NCBI RefSeq assembly: GCF_027489515.1
Contig: NZ_JAIXZS010000095.1
Location: 1 to 35,188 of the forward strand
Reading direction: 5' to 3'
Length of the DNA: 35,188 bases
From: Novosphingobium sp.
Lineage (GTDB): Bacteria; Pseudomonadota; Alphaproteobacteria; Sphingomonadales; Sphingomonadaceae
Below, piece after piece: positions 18,397-26,652 of the stretch. Numbering within the stretch: position 1 is the stretch's first letter; every line of letters begins with the position of its first letter. The notes under the pieces are model-generated. The model was given only the letters and a program-made list of their open reading frames with translations, did not search any database and was not told the origin of the DNA. The translations under genes and the position numbers were made by a program.

Positions 18397-19826
18397 AACG
18401 CCGCATCCTGCTCGTCGAGGACGACGCCTCGATTGCCCTGGTCATCACGGCCGCGCTCGAAGCTGAAGGCTATGATGTCACGCGCTGCGCCTCGATTGCC
18501 GAGCGCGACCGGCTGCTCGACGGACAGCAATATGGCCTGATGCTGACCGACGTCGTGCTGACCGATGGCGACGGCATGGAAACGCTCGGCCGCGTGCGCG
18601 AAGCCGTGCCGCACATGCCGGTGATCATTCTTTCCGCACAGAACACGCTCGATACCGCTGTGCGGGCGAGCGATACCGGCGCGTTCGAGTACTTCCCCAA
18701 GCCCTTCGACCTGGACGAGCTGGTGCGCACCGTACGCCAGGCGATCGGTTCGAGTTCGAACGCGGGCGCTGAAGAGATTGCCGAGGATGTCGCGCCCGGT
18801 CTGCCACTTGTCGGCCGCAGTCCGGCGATGCAGACGGTCTACCGCATGATCACGCGCGTGCTGCGCAACGATCTCACTGTCCTGATCCTTGGCGAATCCG
18901 GCACGGGCAAGGAGCTCGTGGCAGAAGCGATCCACCAGCTCGGCAAGCGCAGCGCGGGGCCGTTCGTCGCAGTCAACACCGCCGCCATTCCGGGCGATCT
19001 CATCGAAAGCGAGTTGTTCGGCCACGAGAAGGGCGCCTTCACTGGTGCCGTCACGCGGCGCATCGGCAAGTTCGAGCAGGCACGGGGCGGCACGCTCTTC
19101 CTCGACGAGATCGGCGACATGCCGCTTGAGGCGCAGACCCGCCTTCTGCGCGCGCTCCAATCCGGCCGTATCCGCCGTGTCGGCGGTACCGAGGAGATCA
19201 CACTCGACTGCCGGATCGTCGCGGCAACCAACCGCGATCTTGAACCGATGATCGCCGCTGGGACCTTCCGCGAGGATCTCTATTACCGCCTCGCTGTCGT
19301 GCCCATTTCACTGCCGCCCTTGCGCGAGCGGGCTGACGATATCGAAGCACTCGCCCGCCATTTCCTCGTGCGCGCAGCGGGGGAGGGCCTGCCACGCCGG
19401 CAGCTCACCGCCGCCGGTGCCGCACTCCTTGCCCGCCAGCCCTGGCGCGGCAATGTGCGCGAACTGCGCAACTTCGTGTACCGGCTCGCGCTCCTCGCGC
19501 GCGACGAAGTGATCGACGCCGCCGCCATCGAGCCACTGCTGGCGCAGGACCGCGCGCAGCCTCAGGCCGGCCTTCAGCAGCCCGTCCCCGCCGCCGATTT
19601 TGCCGAGGCTCTGGCCAATTGGCTCGTCCAGGAGGACCCGCGCGAAGGTGAGCTTTACAGCGCCGCGCTTGCCGCGTTCGAGCGGCCGCTGTTCCTCCAC
19701 GCGCTGGCCGTGACGGGTGGCAACCAGTTACGCGCAGCGCGCCTGCTCGGCATCAACCGCAACACCTTGCGCAAGCGCCTCTCAGACCTCGCCATCGATC
19801 CGGATGAGGCAGCCGTGCGCAACTGA
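18393..19826 (+). CDS. ntrC: Nitrogen-regulation response regulator NtrC (sigma-54 activator)
   Basis: The 477-aa regulator has three domains. The receiver has phospho-acceptor D53 in LTDVVLTDGDG. The AAA+ domain has Walker A GESGTGKE from residue 167, the sigma-54-contacting GAFTGA at 214-219 and Walker B GGTLFLDEIGDMP. The C-terminal Fis-type helix-turn-helix is GGNQLRAARLLGINRNTLRKRL. All catalytic elements are intact, so it should activate sigma-54 promoters of nitrogen assimilation genes when phosphorylated by NtrB. It is followed by a hairpin at 19831-19850 and a 123-bp gap before ntrY. Confidence 0.96.
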   Translation: MKRRILLVEDDASIALVITAALEAEGYDVTRCASIAERDRLLDGQQYGLMLTDVVLTDGDGMETLGRVREAVPHMPVIILSAQNTLDTAVRASDTGAFEYFPKPFDLDELVRTVRQAIGSSSNAGAEEIAEDVAPGLPLVGRSPAMQTVYRMITRVLRNDLTVLILGESGTGKELVAEAIHQLGKRSAGPFVAVNTAAIPGDLIESELFGHEKGAFTGAVTRRIGKFEQARGGTLFLDEIGDMPLEAQTRLLRALQSGRIRRVGGTEEITLDCRIVAATNRDLEPMIAAGTFREDLYYRLAVVPISLPPLRERADDIEALARHFLVRAAGEGLPRRQLTAAGAALLARQPWRGNVRELRNFVYRLALLARDEVIDAAAIEPLLAQDRAQPQAGLQQPVPAADFAEALANWLVQEDPREGELYSAALAAFERPLFLHALAVTGGNQLRAARLLGINRNTLRKRLSDLAIDPDEAAVRN

Positions 19827-19830
19827 CATG

Positions 19831-19850
19831 GTCGGGGTGATGACCCCGAC
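19831..19850 (+). other. Perfect 8-bp stem-loop just after ntrC
   Basis: GTCGGGGT (19831-19838) pairs exactly with ACCCCGAC (19843-19850) around a GATG tetraloop, 5 bases after the ntrC stop. No T-run follows. It may slow or partly end transcription from ntrBC or protect its 3' end, which would fit separate expression of ntrYX. Confidence 0.5.
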
Positions 19851-19911
19851 TGGCGTAACCCCATGGCCACATGCCGTCTGCCGCACGCAGTCTACTCTTC
19901 GTCGATTCGAC

Positions 19912-19940
19912 TTGCAATCTTGCAACAGCAGTGTTGTACA
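19912..19940 (+). promoter_or_regulatory. Candidate operator/promoter of ntrYX
   Basis: Two TTGCAA hexamers occur at 19912-19917 and 19920-19925, followed at once by the inverted repeat CAACA-GCAG-TGTTG (19923-19936) and TGTACA (19935-19940). TTGCAA and TGTACA are 17 bases apart, but TGTACA is a poor -10. The density of symmetric elements in this short ntrC-ntrY gap suggests a regulator site. No specific factor can be named. Confidence 0.3.
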
Positions 19941-19949
19941 TCCGCCACG

Positions 19950-22217
19950 ATGGCTCTGAACAGCAAAGGTGGCATGCGGCGCTCTCCGAGGTGGTATCGC
20001 CGCCTTCTCGTGGTTATGCGCCGCGCCAACGTGTTTCTGCTGCTCGAAATGACGGCGACCATGGCGCTGGCGCTGATGGTCACGGTCACATGGATGGCGC
20101 TTGCCTCCAGCGGCAATGCCAACCAGCTGCTGCCCTCGCGCCTCACTGCCAGCCTGCTGATCGGCACGCTCGTGCCCGCGATGGCGTTGATTGTCCTTAT
20201 CGGCCGCCGACTAGCGCTGCGCCGCGCTGCGCGTTCGGTGCTGGGCAGTAGCGGCCGCCTACACGTCCGGCTCGTTTGGCTGTTCTCGCTGATCGCAGCA
20301 ATCCCGACGCTGCTTGTCGTGGTCTTCGCCTCGTTGCTGTTCCAGTCGGGCGTTGAGTTCTGGTTCTCGGACAGTTCGCGCGGCATGCTGGAAAACGCCA
20401 ACAGCCTCGCGCGCGGCTATTACGCCGACAAGCTGCGCGATGTCGGCAACGAGAGTGTCGCGATGGCGGGGGATCTGCGCGACTATCTCGGGCAGGCACC
20501 CATCACCAGCCAGGACTTTGCCGAGGGGTATTCTTGGCAGGTGATCAACCGCAAGCTCAACGAATCGGCGATCATCGAGCGCGGCGCGGACGGCACCTTG
20601 CGAACCGCCGCTATTGTCGATCCGGCACGCAGCGAACAGCGTGAGCGGGTCACCCCGGCGGAACTGGCGCGGATTGACGCGGGCGAACCCGTTGTCGTCA
20701 CGGCTTCAGCCGCGCGGATCGAGGCGGTCACGCCGGTCGACCGCACGCGCGGCATCTACCTTTATGTCGCGCGCAATTCCGATGCGCTTGCGCTCAACCA
20801 ATGGCAACGCGCGCAAAGCGTGCTCAAGGCCTACGATTTCTTGACGCGCCGCGCTCGCGCCTTGCAACTGCGCTTCAACATCGCGCTGCTGGTGATCAGC
20901 CTCGCGCTGGTCGCTTTGGCCGTATGGGTCGCGCTGCGCTTTGCGGACAGGCAGGTCGCCCCGTTGATCGAACTGGTTTCGGCGGCCCGCAATGTCGGCA
21001 GCGGCAACTTTGCCATGCGTGTCCAGCCCGGCAACGGCACCGATGAGGTGGGCCTGCTCGCCCGCGCGTTCAACCGCATGACCGCCCAACTGGAAGCGCA
21101 GACGCAGGCGCTTGTCAGCGCCAATGCCCAGCTCGAAGTGCGGCGCGCCTTCATCGAGGCCGTGCTCGAATCGATCACCGCCGGCATCGTTTCGGTCGAC
21201 CGCGAGGGCTGCATTCGCCTCATCAACAGCTCGGCACAAGCGCTGCTCCACCCCGCCCGCGATGATGGGGCAGGGGCCGATCCCGTCGGCGCATCGCTTG
21301 CCGATCTCGCTCCGCAGCTCGCGCAGTTCGTGGCGGGCGGAGAACCGAGCGGCGTCGTCCACTATGCCAAGGGCGGCGATCTGCTTACCCTTGCGGTCAA
21401 GGTTACGGCTGACCGCAATGGCCACGTCATCACCTTTGAGGACATCACCCGCCAGCTGCTCGATCAACGCCGCGCCGCGTGGTCCGATGTCGCCCGTCGC
21501 ATTGCGCACGAGATCAAGAACCCGCTGACCCCGATCCAGCTCGCGACCGAGCGCCTCAAGCGCCGTTACCGCCGCCAGATCGAGACCGATCCTGAACTGT
21601 TCGAGGAACTCACGGCGACGATCATCCGCCAGGTCGGCGATCTCCGCCAGATGGTCGACGAGTTCTCCTCGTTTGCCCGCCTGCCCAAACCCGTGTTCCG
21701 CCCCGAGGATGCAAGTGATCTCGTGCGGCAGGCACTGTTCCTGCAGGAAGTGGCGCATAGCGACATCACCTTCACCTTCGACGGCGAGGCGCAAGTGCCG
21801 GTCGAAGCGGACCGTCACCAGATCGGCCAGGCGATGACCAACGTGCTCAAGAACGCGATCGAGGCGATCGAGCAGCGCGCCAAGGCTGAGGACATTGCCT
21901 ACCGCGGGCGGATAGCCGTGAGCCTTGCCGCGGACCGGCATGCCGTCACCGTGACGGTCGCCGACAATGGCGTCGGGCTCCCCGCCGATCGCGAGCGCAT
22001 CCTCGAGCCCTACATGACAACGCGTGAGAAGGGCACCGGCCTCGGGCTCGCGATCGTCAACAAGATCATCGAGGAGCATGGCGGCGCGATGGCCTTCACC
22101 CCCAATGCCGAGGGCGGCACATCGGTGATCATGCGCTTCGCCCGCAATCCGCTCGCTGCTGATGTGGTGGCCGATTCGCCCGCCGCACCTGCCGCTCCCA
22201 TTCCCGCCAACCGCTAG
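19950..22217 (+). CDS. ntrY: Membrane sensor histidine kinase NtrY
   Basis: This is a 755-aa inner-membrane kinase that pairs with NtrX; in other alphaproteobacteria the pair responds to nitrogen and redox conditions. Hydrophobic helices lie at about residues 29-53, 66-86, 108-130 and 309-331, with a periplasmic sensor region between the third and fourth. HAMP is about 332-385 and PAS about 396-500. HisKA has H520 in RRIAHEIKNPLTPIQLATERL, and the ATPase domain has NVLKNAIEAIEQ, DNGVGLP and GTGLGLAIVNKIIEEHGG. The start is uncertain: ATG 19950 is used, and ATG 19974 has AAAGG a short 4 nt upstream. The C-terminus is an Ala/Pro tail. ntrX follows after 25 bp. Confidence 0.94.
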   Translation: MALNSKGGMRRSPRWYRRLLVVMRRANVFLLLEMTATMALALMVTVTWMALASSGNANQLLPSRLTASLLIGTLVPAMALIVLIGRRLALRRAARSVLGSSGRLHVRLVWLFSLIAAIPTLLVVVFASLLFQSGVEFWFSDSSRGMLENANSLARGYYADKLRDVGNESVAMAGDLRDYLGQAPITSQDFAEGYSWQVINRKLNESAIIERGADGTLRTAAIVDPARSEQRERVTPAELARIDAGEPVVVTASAARIEAVTPVDRTRGIYLYVARNSDALALNQWQRAQSVLKAYDFLTRRARALQLRFNIALLVISLALVALAVWVALRFADRQVAPLIELVSAARNVGSGNFAMRVQPGNGTDEVGLLARAFNRMTAQLEAQTQALVSANAQLEVRRAFIEAVLESITAGIVSVDREGCIRLINSSAQALLHPARDDGAGADPVGASLADLAPQLAQFVAGGEPSGVVHYAKGGDLLTLAVKVTADRNGHVITFEDITRQLLDQRRAAWSDVARRIAHEIKNPLTPIQLATERLKRRYRRQIETDPELFEELTATIIRQVGDLRQMVDEFSSFARLPKPVFRPEDASDLVRQALFLQEVAHSDITFTFDGEAQVPVEADRHQIGQAMTNVLKNAIEAIEQRAKAEDIAYRGRIAVSLAADRHAVTVTVADNGVGLPADRERILEPYMTTREKGTGLGLAIVNKIIEEHGGAMAFTPNAEGGTSVIMRFARNPLAADVVADSPAAPAAPIPANR

Positions 22218-22242
22218 ACCAGACCCCAGGACGAACCGATCA

Positions 22243-23628
22243 ATGGCACTCGATATCCTCATCGTGGACGACGAACGCGATATCCGCGAGCTTGTCGCCG
22301 GCGTGCTCAGCGACGAAGGTTACGGCTGCCGCACAGCAGCCGACAGCACCGCCGCGCTCGCAGCAGTGGACGAGCGGCGGCCCAGCCTCGTCCTGCTCGA
22401 CGTCTGGCTCCACGGCAGCCCGATGGACGGGCTCGAGGTGCTCGACGAGATCAAGAAGCGCGAGCCCGAACTGCCGGTGATCATCTTCTCGGGCCACGGC
22501 AACATCGATACCGCCGTCTCTGCGATTGGCCGGGGGGCGATGGATTTCCTCGAGAAGCCGTTTGAGGCCGAACGCCTTTTGCTCCTTGTCGAACGCGCCA
22601 CCGCGACCGAGCGCCTGCGCCGCGAGAATGCACGGCTGCGTCAGGGTCTCTCGATGGCCGATGGCTTCACGGGCAATTCCTCTGCGATCAATGCCGTGCG
22701 CGCGACGCTCAAGCGGGTCGCCAACACTGGCAGTCGGCTCCTCATCACCGGGCCGGCCGGCTCGGGCAAGGAAGTCGCGGCGCGCTTGCTCCATTCCTGG
22801 AGCCCGCGCGCCGATCATGCCTTCGTCACGGTCAATTCCGCGCGCATCACGCCCGAACGCTTCGAACAGGAACTGTTTGGCGAGGAAATCGATGGCAAGC
22901 TGGTCAGGGCAGGGCTGCTCGAAATGGCCGACGGGGGTACGCTGTTCCTCGATGAAGTCGCCGAAATGCCCGCCTCGAGCCAGGCTCGCATCCTGCGTGT
23001 GCTTACCGAACAGTCGTTCGTGCGCGTCGGTGGCCACCGCCAGATCCGCGTCGATGTGCGGGTGGTTTCTTCCACCTCGCGCCCACTCGAGAAGGAAATC
23101 GCCGAGCGCCGCTTCCGCGAGGACCTCTACTACCGCCTCAATGTCGTCCCCGTCTCCATTCCTTCGCTGATCGAGCGGCGCGAGGATATCCCCGCGCTCG
23201 CCGACCACTTCTTCTCGCGCTACGCCAACGAGCAGGGCGTGGCGCCGCCGGCCATTTCGCCCGAAGCCATCGCCGCGATGCAGAGCTATGACTGGCCCGG
23301 CAATGTCCGGCAGCTGCGCAATGTGGTGGAGCGCACGATCATCCTCGCGCCGCGCGAACGACTGACCCGCATTGATGCTGACATGCTCCCAGCGGAGATC
23401 GTCACGACGCGCTTCGGCGGCGATTCGACGACTTCTGCGCTGATGGGTGTTCCCTTGCGCGAGGCGCGGGAGAGCTTTGAACGCGAGTATCTCAAGGTCC
23501 AGATCCGCCGGTTCTCGGGCAATATCTCGAAAACCGCGAGCTTCATCGGGATGGAACGCTCGGCGCTTCACCGCAAGCTCAAGCTCCTCGGCATGGCCGA
23601 GCGCCGCGAGGACGACGAGCTGGACTGA
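22243..23628 (+). CDS. ntrX: Response regulator NtrX lacking the GAFTGA motif
   Basis: The 461-aa regulator is the partner of NtrY. The receiver has D53 in LLDVWLHGSPMDG. The AAA+ domain keeps Walker A GPAGSGKE (170-177), Walker B GGTLFLDEVAEMP and the arginine region FREDLYYRLNVVPVSIPSL. The Fis-type HTH is SGNISKTASFIGMERSALHRKLKLLG. Where activators have ELFG(H)EKGAFTGA, this protein has ELFGEEIDGKLVRAGLLEMADGG, so the sigma-54-contact loop is missing. It probably acts by DNA binding with sigma-70 polymerase or as a repressor, as suggested for other alphaproteobacterial NtrX proteins. Confidence 0.95.
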   Translation: MALDILIVDDERDIRELVAGVLSDEGYGCRTAADSTAALAAVDERRPSLVLLDVWLHGSPMDGLEVLDEIKKREPELPVIIFSGHGNIDTAVSAIGRGAMDFLEKPFEAERLLLLVERATATERLRRENARLRQGLSMADGFTGNSSAINAVRATLKRVANTGSRLLITGPAGSGKEVAARLLHSWSPRADHAFVTVNSARITPERFEQELFGEEIDGKLVRAGLLEMADGGTLFLDEVAEMPASSQARILRVLTEQSFVRVGGHRQIRVDVRVVSSTSRPLEKEIAERRFREDLYYRLNVVPVSIPSLIERREDIPALADHFFSRYANEQGVAPPAISPEAIAAMQSYDWPGNVRQLRNVVERTIILAPRERLTRIDADMLPAEIVTTRFGGDSTTSALMGVPLREARESFEREYLKVQIRRFSGNISKTASFIGMERSALHRKLKLLGMAERREDDELD

Positions 23629-23851
23629 TCTGTCCCGCACAAGGTCAAGTCGGAGTTAACCCAATTTTGCCCTGTACGAAGGCGTGATCCCGACATAGGA
23701 TCGCACCTGCTGACCGGCTGTGGCGCCGCGCAAACCCTTGTCCAGATTCGGCGTTCGCCGGGCTTGGAAGGGGGTGAGTGCGGGCCCTGCCAGATCGTGC
23801 CTGCTTGCCACTGCGCTTTCAGGCACCAAAAAAACGAAAGGAAATACCAAG
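23629..23851 (+). promoter_or_regulatory. hfq leader region: hairpin followed by A-rich ribosome-binding segment
   Basis: This 223-bp gap has no gene. Its 3' part contains a perfect 7-bp stem, GTGCCTG (23797-23803) with CAGGCAC (23820-23826), loop 16 nt. A run of seven A (23828-23834) and the ribosome site AAAGGA (23837-23842) follow directly, 9 nt before the ATG. The A-rich stretch stands out in this GC-rich DNA and resembles the AAN/ARN-type targets of the Hfq distal face, so autoregulation is plausible. I could not place a convincing promoter in the 5' part. Confidence 0.5.
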
Positions 23852-24427
23852 ATGACCGGCAGAACCCTCTCTGCGCGCCCGCGCACCAAGGTTGAAACCG
23901 CTCCCGCTCCTGAAGTCACCGTGACGCCGCCGGCTACACTTGTGGCAGGGAAGGGCCAAAACCTTCAGGATGTCTTCCTCAACTTCCTCCGGAAGAACAA
24001 GATTCCCGTCACGATGTTTCTCGTGAAGGGCGTCAAGCTGCAGGGCATTGTCACCTGGTTCGACAACTTTTCGATTCTGCTGCGCCGTGATGGCCAGTCA
24101 CAGCTTGTCTACAAGCATGCAATTTCGACGATCATGCCCGGCCAGCAGCTCGCCGCTGCGCATTTTGCCCCGGGCAACGACGATTCTTCGAAGAAGCGGC
24201 TGCTGCAGGATGTGTTCCTGTCGAGCGTTCGCGATGCAGGCGTGCAGGTGACGATGTTCCTCGTCAATGGCGTCATGCTTCAGGGCCGCGTCGCCGCCTA
24301 CGATCTGTTCTGCATGCTGCTCGAACGCGAGGGCTATGTGCAGCTTGCTTACAAGCATGCGGTGTCGACGATCCAGCCTGCCGGCCACGTCGACCTCTCA
24401 GGCGAATGGGACGGCGAATCATCCTGA
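23852..24427 (+). CDS. hfq: RNA chaperone Hfq with two tandem Sm domains
   Basis: Hfq rings pair small RNAs with mRNAs. The usual protein is about 75-100 aa with one Sm domain; this one is 191 aa with two. Residues 1-33 are an extra Pro/Thr-rich N-terminus. Domain 1 (34-97) is canonical: [15 protein letters not shown], with basic rim residues R47, K48 and K50, [10 protein letters not shown], and the YKHAIS signature (K88, H89). A linker of about 17 residues follows (98-114). Domain 2 (115-176) keeps QDVFL (Q119, D120), F153 and YKHAVS (K168, H169). At the rim it reads RDAG, and the distal-face lysine position is M142. The start is fixed by AAAGGA 9 nt upstream. hflX follows 22 bp later, the classic hfq-hflX order. 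Confidence 0.96.
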   Translation: MTGRTLSARPRTKVETAPAPEVTVTPPATLVAGKGQNLQDVFLNFLRKNKIPVTMFLVKGVKLQGIVTWFDNFSILLRRDGQSQLVYKHAISTIMPGQQLAAAHFAPGNDDSSKKRLLQDVFLSSVRDAGVQVTMFLVNGVMLQGRVAAYDLFCMLLEREGYVQLAYKHAVSTIQPAGHVDLSGEWDGESS

Positions 24428-24449
24428 AACTCCAGACAGGCCGAACCGC

Positions 24450-25787
24450 ATGAGCGGATTTGAATTCGGCCGAGAAACCGAGCTTGTCGGGGAAGTGACA
24501 CGCGGCGCCCGCGCCGTCGTTGTCCTCCCCGATTTGCGTCAGAAGGGTGGCCTCGACGCTGAATCGCGTCTCGAGGAAGGAGAGGGGCTTGCCCGCGCAA
24601 TCGGCATCGATGTGGTCGATGCCTTTGCGCTGCCGATCCGTGCGGTTCGCCCCGCTACCTTGTTCGGCGAAGGCCAGGTCCAGAAGATCGCCGTCGCCAT
24701 TGCGCAATCCGATGCCGAGCTTGTGATCATCGATGGCGCGCTTTCAGCGATCCAGCAGCGCAACCTTGAAGACAAGCTCGAACGCAAGGTGATCGATCGC
24801 ACCGGTCTCATCCTCGAGATCTTCGGCGAGCGCGCCGCCACCGCTGAGGGCCGCCTGCAGGTCGAACTCGCACACCTTGATTACCAGGCTGGTCGCCTCG
24901 TGCGCAGCTGGACCCACCTTGAACGTCAGCGCGGCGGCTTCGGCTTCCTCGGCGGTCCAGGTGAAACCCAGATCGAGGCCGACCGTCGCCTAATCCGCGG
25001 CCGCATGGCGCGCATCCGCCGCGAACTCGAACAAGTCCGCCGTACCCGTACGCTTCACCGCGAACGCCGCCAGCGCGCGCCCTGGCCGGTGATCGCGCTG
25101 GTCGGCTATACCAATGCGGGCAAGTCCACGCTGTTCAACCGCATGACTGGCGCGGATGTGATGGCCGAGGACCTGCTCTTCGCCACGCTCGATCCCACCA
25201 TGCGCGCCATTCGCTTGCCGGGACTCGACAAGGCGATCCTGTCCGACACAGTGGGCTTTATTTCCGAGCTTCCCACCCAGCTCGTGGCCGCTTTCCGCGC
25301 GACGCTGGAGGAGGTGACCGCGGCTGACGTCATCGTCCACGTTCGTGATATCGCCAATCCGGCAACATCTGCGCAGAAGCTGGAAGTCGAGGAGATCCTC
25401 GCGGACCTGGGCGTGATCGGGGAAGGGGGCGCCTCTGTTCCGATCATCGAGGCGTGGAACAAGTGGGATCTGCTGTCAGCCGACGAATGCGCCATGCGCC
25501 GCGATCTGATTGCTGCGGGCGTGCCGGAGCGGCAGGTCGTGCCGATCTCGGCGCAGACGGGCGAGGGCGTCGACAAACTCGTCACGCTGCTGAGTGAGTT
25601 GCTCACCGGCGGCGCGCAGGTCCTTGAACTTTCCGTACCTATGGCAGACGGCCAGAAGCTGGCGTGGCTCCACGCGCATGGCGAAGTCATGTCCGAGGTG
25701 CAGACCGAAGACGATGAAGGCGCCCCGATCCAGCGGATCACGGTGCGGCTTACCCCGCGCGAATTGGGCCGGTTCGTGCAGCTCTGA
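24450..25787 (+). CDS. hflX: GTPase HflX
   Basis: This 445-aa ribosome-associated GTPase is reported to split or rescue stalled ribosomes, notably in heat stress. The N-terminal HflX domain has [14 protein letters not shown] and the ND2/coiled region, with [21 protein letters not shown] leading into the basic helix [13 protein letters not shown]. The G domain has G1 [10 protein letters not shown]3 [10 protein letters not shown] and G4 NKWD. It lies downstream of hfq as in many proteobacteria and is convergent with mazG (5 bp between stops). Confidence 0.97.
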   Translation: MSGFEFGRETELVGEVTRGARAVVVLPDLRQKGGLDAESRLEEGEGLARAIGIDVVDAFALPIRAVRPATLFGEGQVQKIAVAIAQSDAELVIIDGALSAIQQRNLEDKLERKVIDRTGLILEIFGERAATAEGRLQVELAHLDYQAGRLVRSWTHLERQRGGFGFLGGPGETQIEADRRLIRGRMARIRRELEQVRRTRTLHRERRQRAPWPVIALVGYTNAGKSTLFNRMTGADVMAEDLLFATLDPTMRAIRLPGLDKAILSDTVGFISELPTQLVAAFRATLEEVTAADVIVHVRDIANPATSAQKLEVEEILADLGVIGEGGASVPIIEAWNKWDLLSADECAMRRDLIAAGVPERQVVPISAQTGEGVDKLVTLLSELLTGGAQVLELSVPMADGQKLAWLHAHGEVMSEVQTEDDEGAPIQRITVRLTPRELGRFVQL

Positions 25788-25804
25788 AGGGGTCAGCCCC
25801 CAGC
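25784..25804. terminator. Short symmetric hairpin at the hflX/mazG convergence
   Basis: GGGG (25789-25792) and CCCC (25797-25800) form a small stem that can extend with CTG (25784-25786) and a nearby CAG. It spans both stop codons. The location suits a bidirectional end, but no T-runs flank it, so confidence is low. Confidence 0.25.
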
Positions 25805-26596
25805 GGCTTTGACCTGCTGCCAGAGCACTTCCTGCGCATCGAGCGAGAGCGAAGGGAAATCAGCCCCGGCAAGGGCTTCCATCGCCCGGAACCGGCGTTC
25901 GAACTTGGCGTTGCCATGGCGGAGCGCATCTTCCGGCGCGACACCATAGCGGCGGACCAGATTGACCGCCGCGAACAGCAGATCGCCAGCTTCATCGAGC
26001 CGCTCGGCCTCGGTTCCGGCGGCGGCAAGCTCGTCGAGTTCTTCGATCACCTTGGCGCGCGGACCTGCGGTATCGGGCCAGTCGAAACCTACGCGTGCTG
26101 CGCGCTTCTGCAACTTCTCCGCGCGCATCAGCGCGGGCAGCGCAAGGGCTACGCCATCAAGCGCGCTCGTCGCACCTTTCGCCTCGCGTTCGGCGGCCTT
26201 CTGCGCTTCCCAGCGCACTTCGCGCGATTGCCCCTGATCGGCCGCGTTTCCGAAGATATGGGGATGCCGCTCGGTCATCTTGTCAGAGATGGCGTGCGCC
26301 ACGGAATCGAAATCGAACGCACCAAGTTCTTCGGCCATCCTTGCGTGGAACACGACCTGGAGCAGTAGGTCGCCGAGTTCCTCGCGCAGAGCCGGGAGGT
26401 CTTCACGCTCGATTGCATCGGCGACTTCGTAGGCTTCCTCGATGGTGTACGGGGCAATCGTCGCGAACGTCTGCGCAACATCCCATTCACAGCCACTCTG
26501 CGGATTCCTCAGCCGCGCCATGATCGCGAGGAGCCGCGCGATACCGGGCGCCGGAGACGCTTCCGCAGCAGGGGAGACCTCGGGAGAGACGCTCAT
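25793..26596 (-). CDS. mazG: Nucleoside triphosphate pyrophosphohydrolase MazG
   Basis: This all-alpha NTP-PPase hydrolyses (d)NTPs to monophosphates, a house-cleaning role. It encodes 267 aa, the normal two-repeat length. The first repeat has the metal-binding helices TIEEAYEVADAIEREDLPALREELGDLLLQVVFHARMAEE (EExxE...ExxD pattern). The second has VIEELDELAAAGTEAERLDEAGDLLFAAVNLVRRYG. HPHIFGN is also typical. The first 15 or so residues are a variable Ala/Pro-rich lead. AAGGA lies about 9 nt upstream of ATG 26596. It is the last gene of the long minus-strand run. Confidence 0.96.
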   Translation of the reverse strand: MSVSPEVSPAAEASPAPGIARLLAIMARLRNPQSGCEWDVAQTFATIAPYTIEEAYEVADAIEREDLPALREELGDLLLQVVFHARMAEELGAFDFDSVAHAISDKMTERHPHIFGNAADQGQSREVRWEAQKAAEREAKGATSALDGVALALPALMRAEKLQKRAARVGFDWPDTAGPRAKVIEELDELAAAGTEAERLDEAGDLLFAAVNLVRRYGVAPEDALRHGNAKFERRFRAMEALAGADFPSLSLDAQEVLWQQVKAAGG

Positions 26597-26617
26597 TCAG
26601 ACTAATCCTTGAGTTCG

Positions 26618-26631
26618 ATAATATTTATTAT
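26618..26631. promoter_or_regulatory. AT-only palindrome upstream of mazG
   Basis: ATAATA-TT-TATTAT is a 14-base palindrome in an AT-rich island unlike the surrounding GC-rich DNA. It lies 22 bases upstream of the mazG ATG, in the 56-bp gap after the small membrane-protein gene. TATTAT could be a -10 hexamer for mazG on the minus strand, or the site of an AT-preferring DNA-binding protein. No matching -35 was evident. Confidence 0.35.
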
Positions 26632-26652
26632 GTTAAATGACAGGCGAGCCAA

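Noticed and set aside
18393..23628. ntrC and ntrX as a recent tandem duplication
   Set aside because: They are ancient paralogues found side by side throughout alphaproteobacteria and differ in motifs and length, so this is not a local duplication.
20706..23640. Long minus-strand frames (518 and 466 codons) opposite ntrY and ntrX
   Set aside because: Both are exact antisense of well-supported kinase/regulator genes with no motif of their own.
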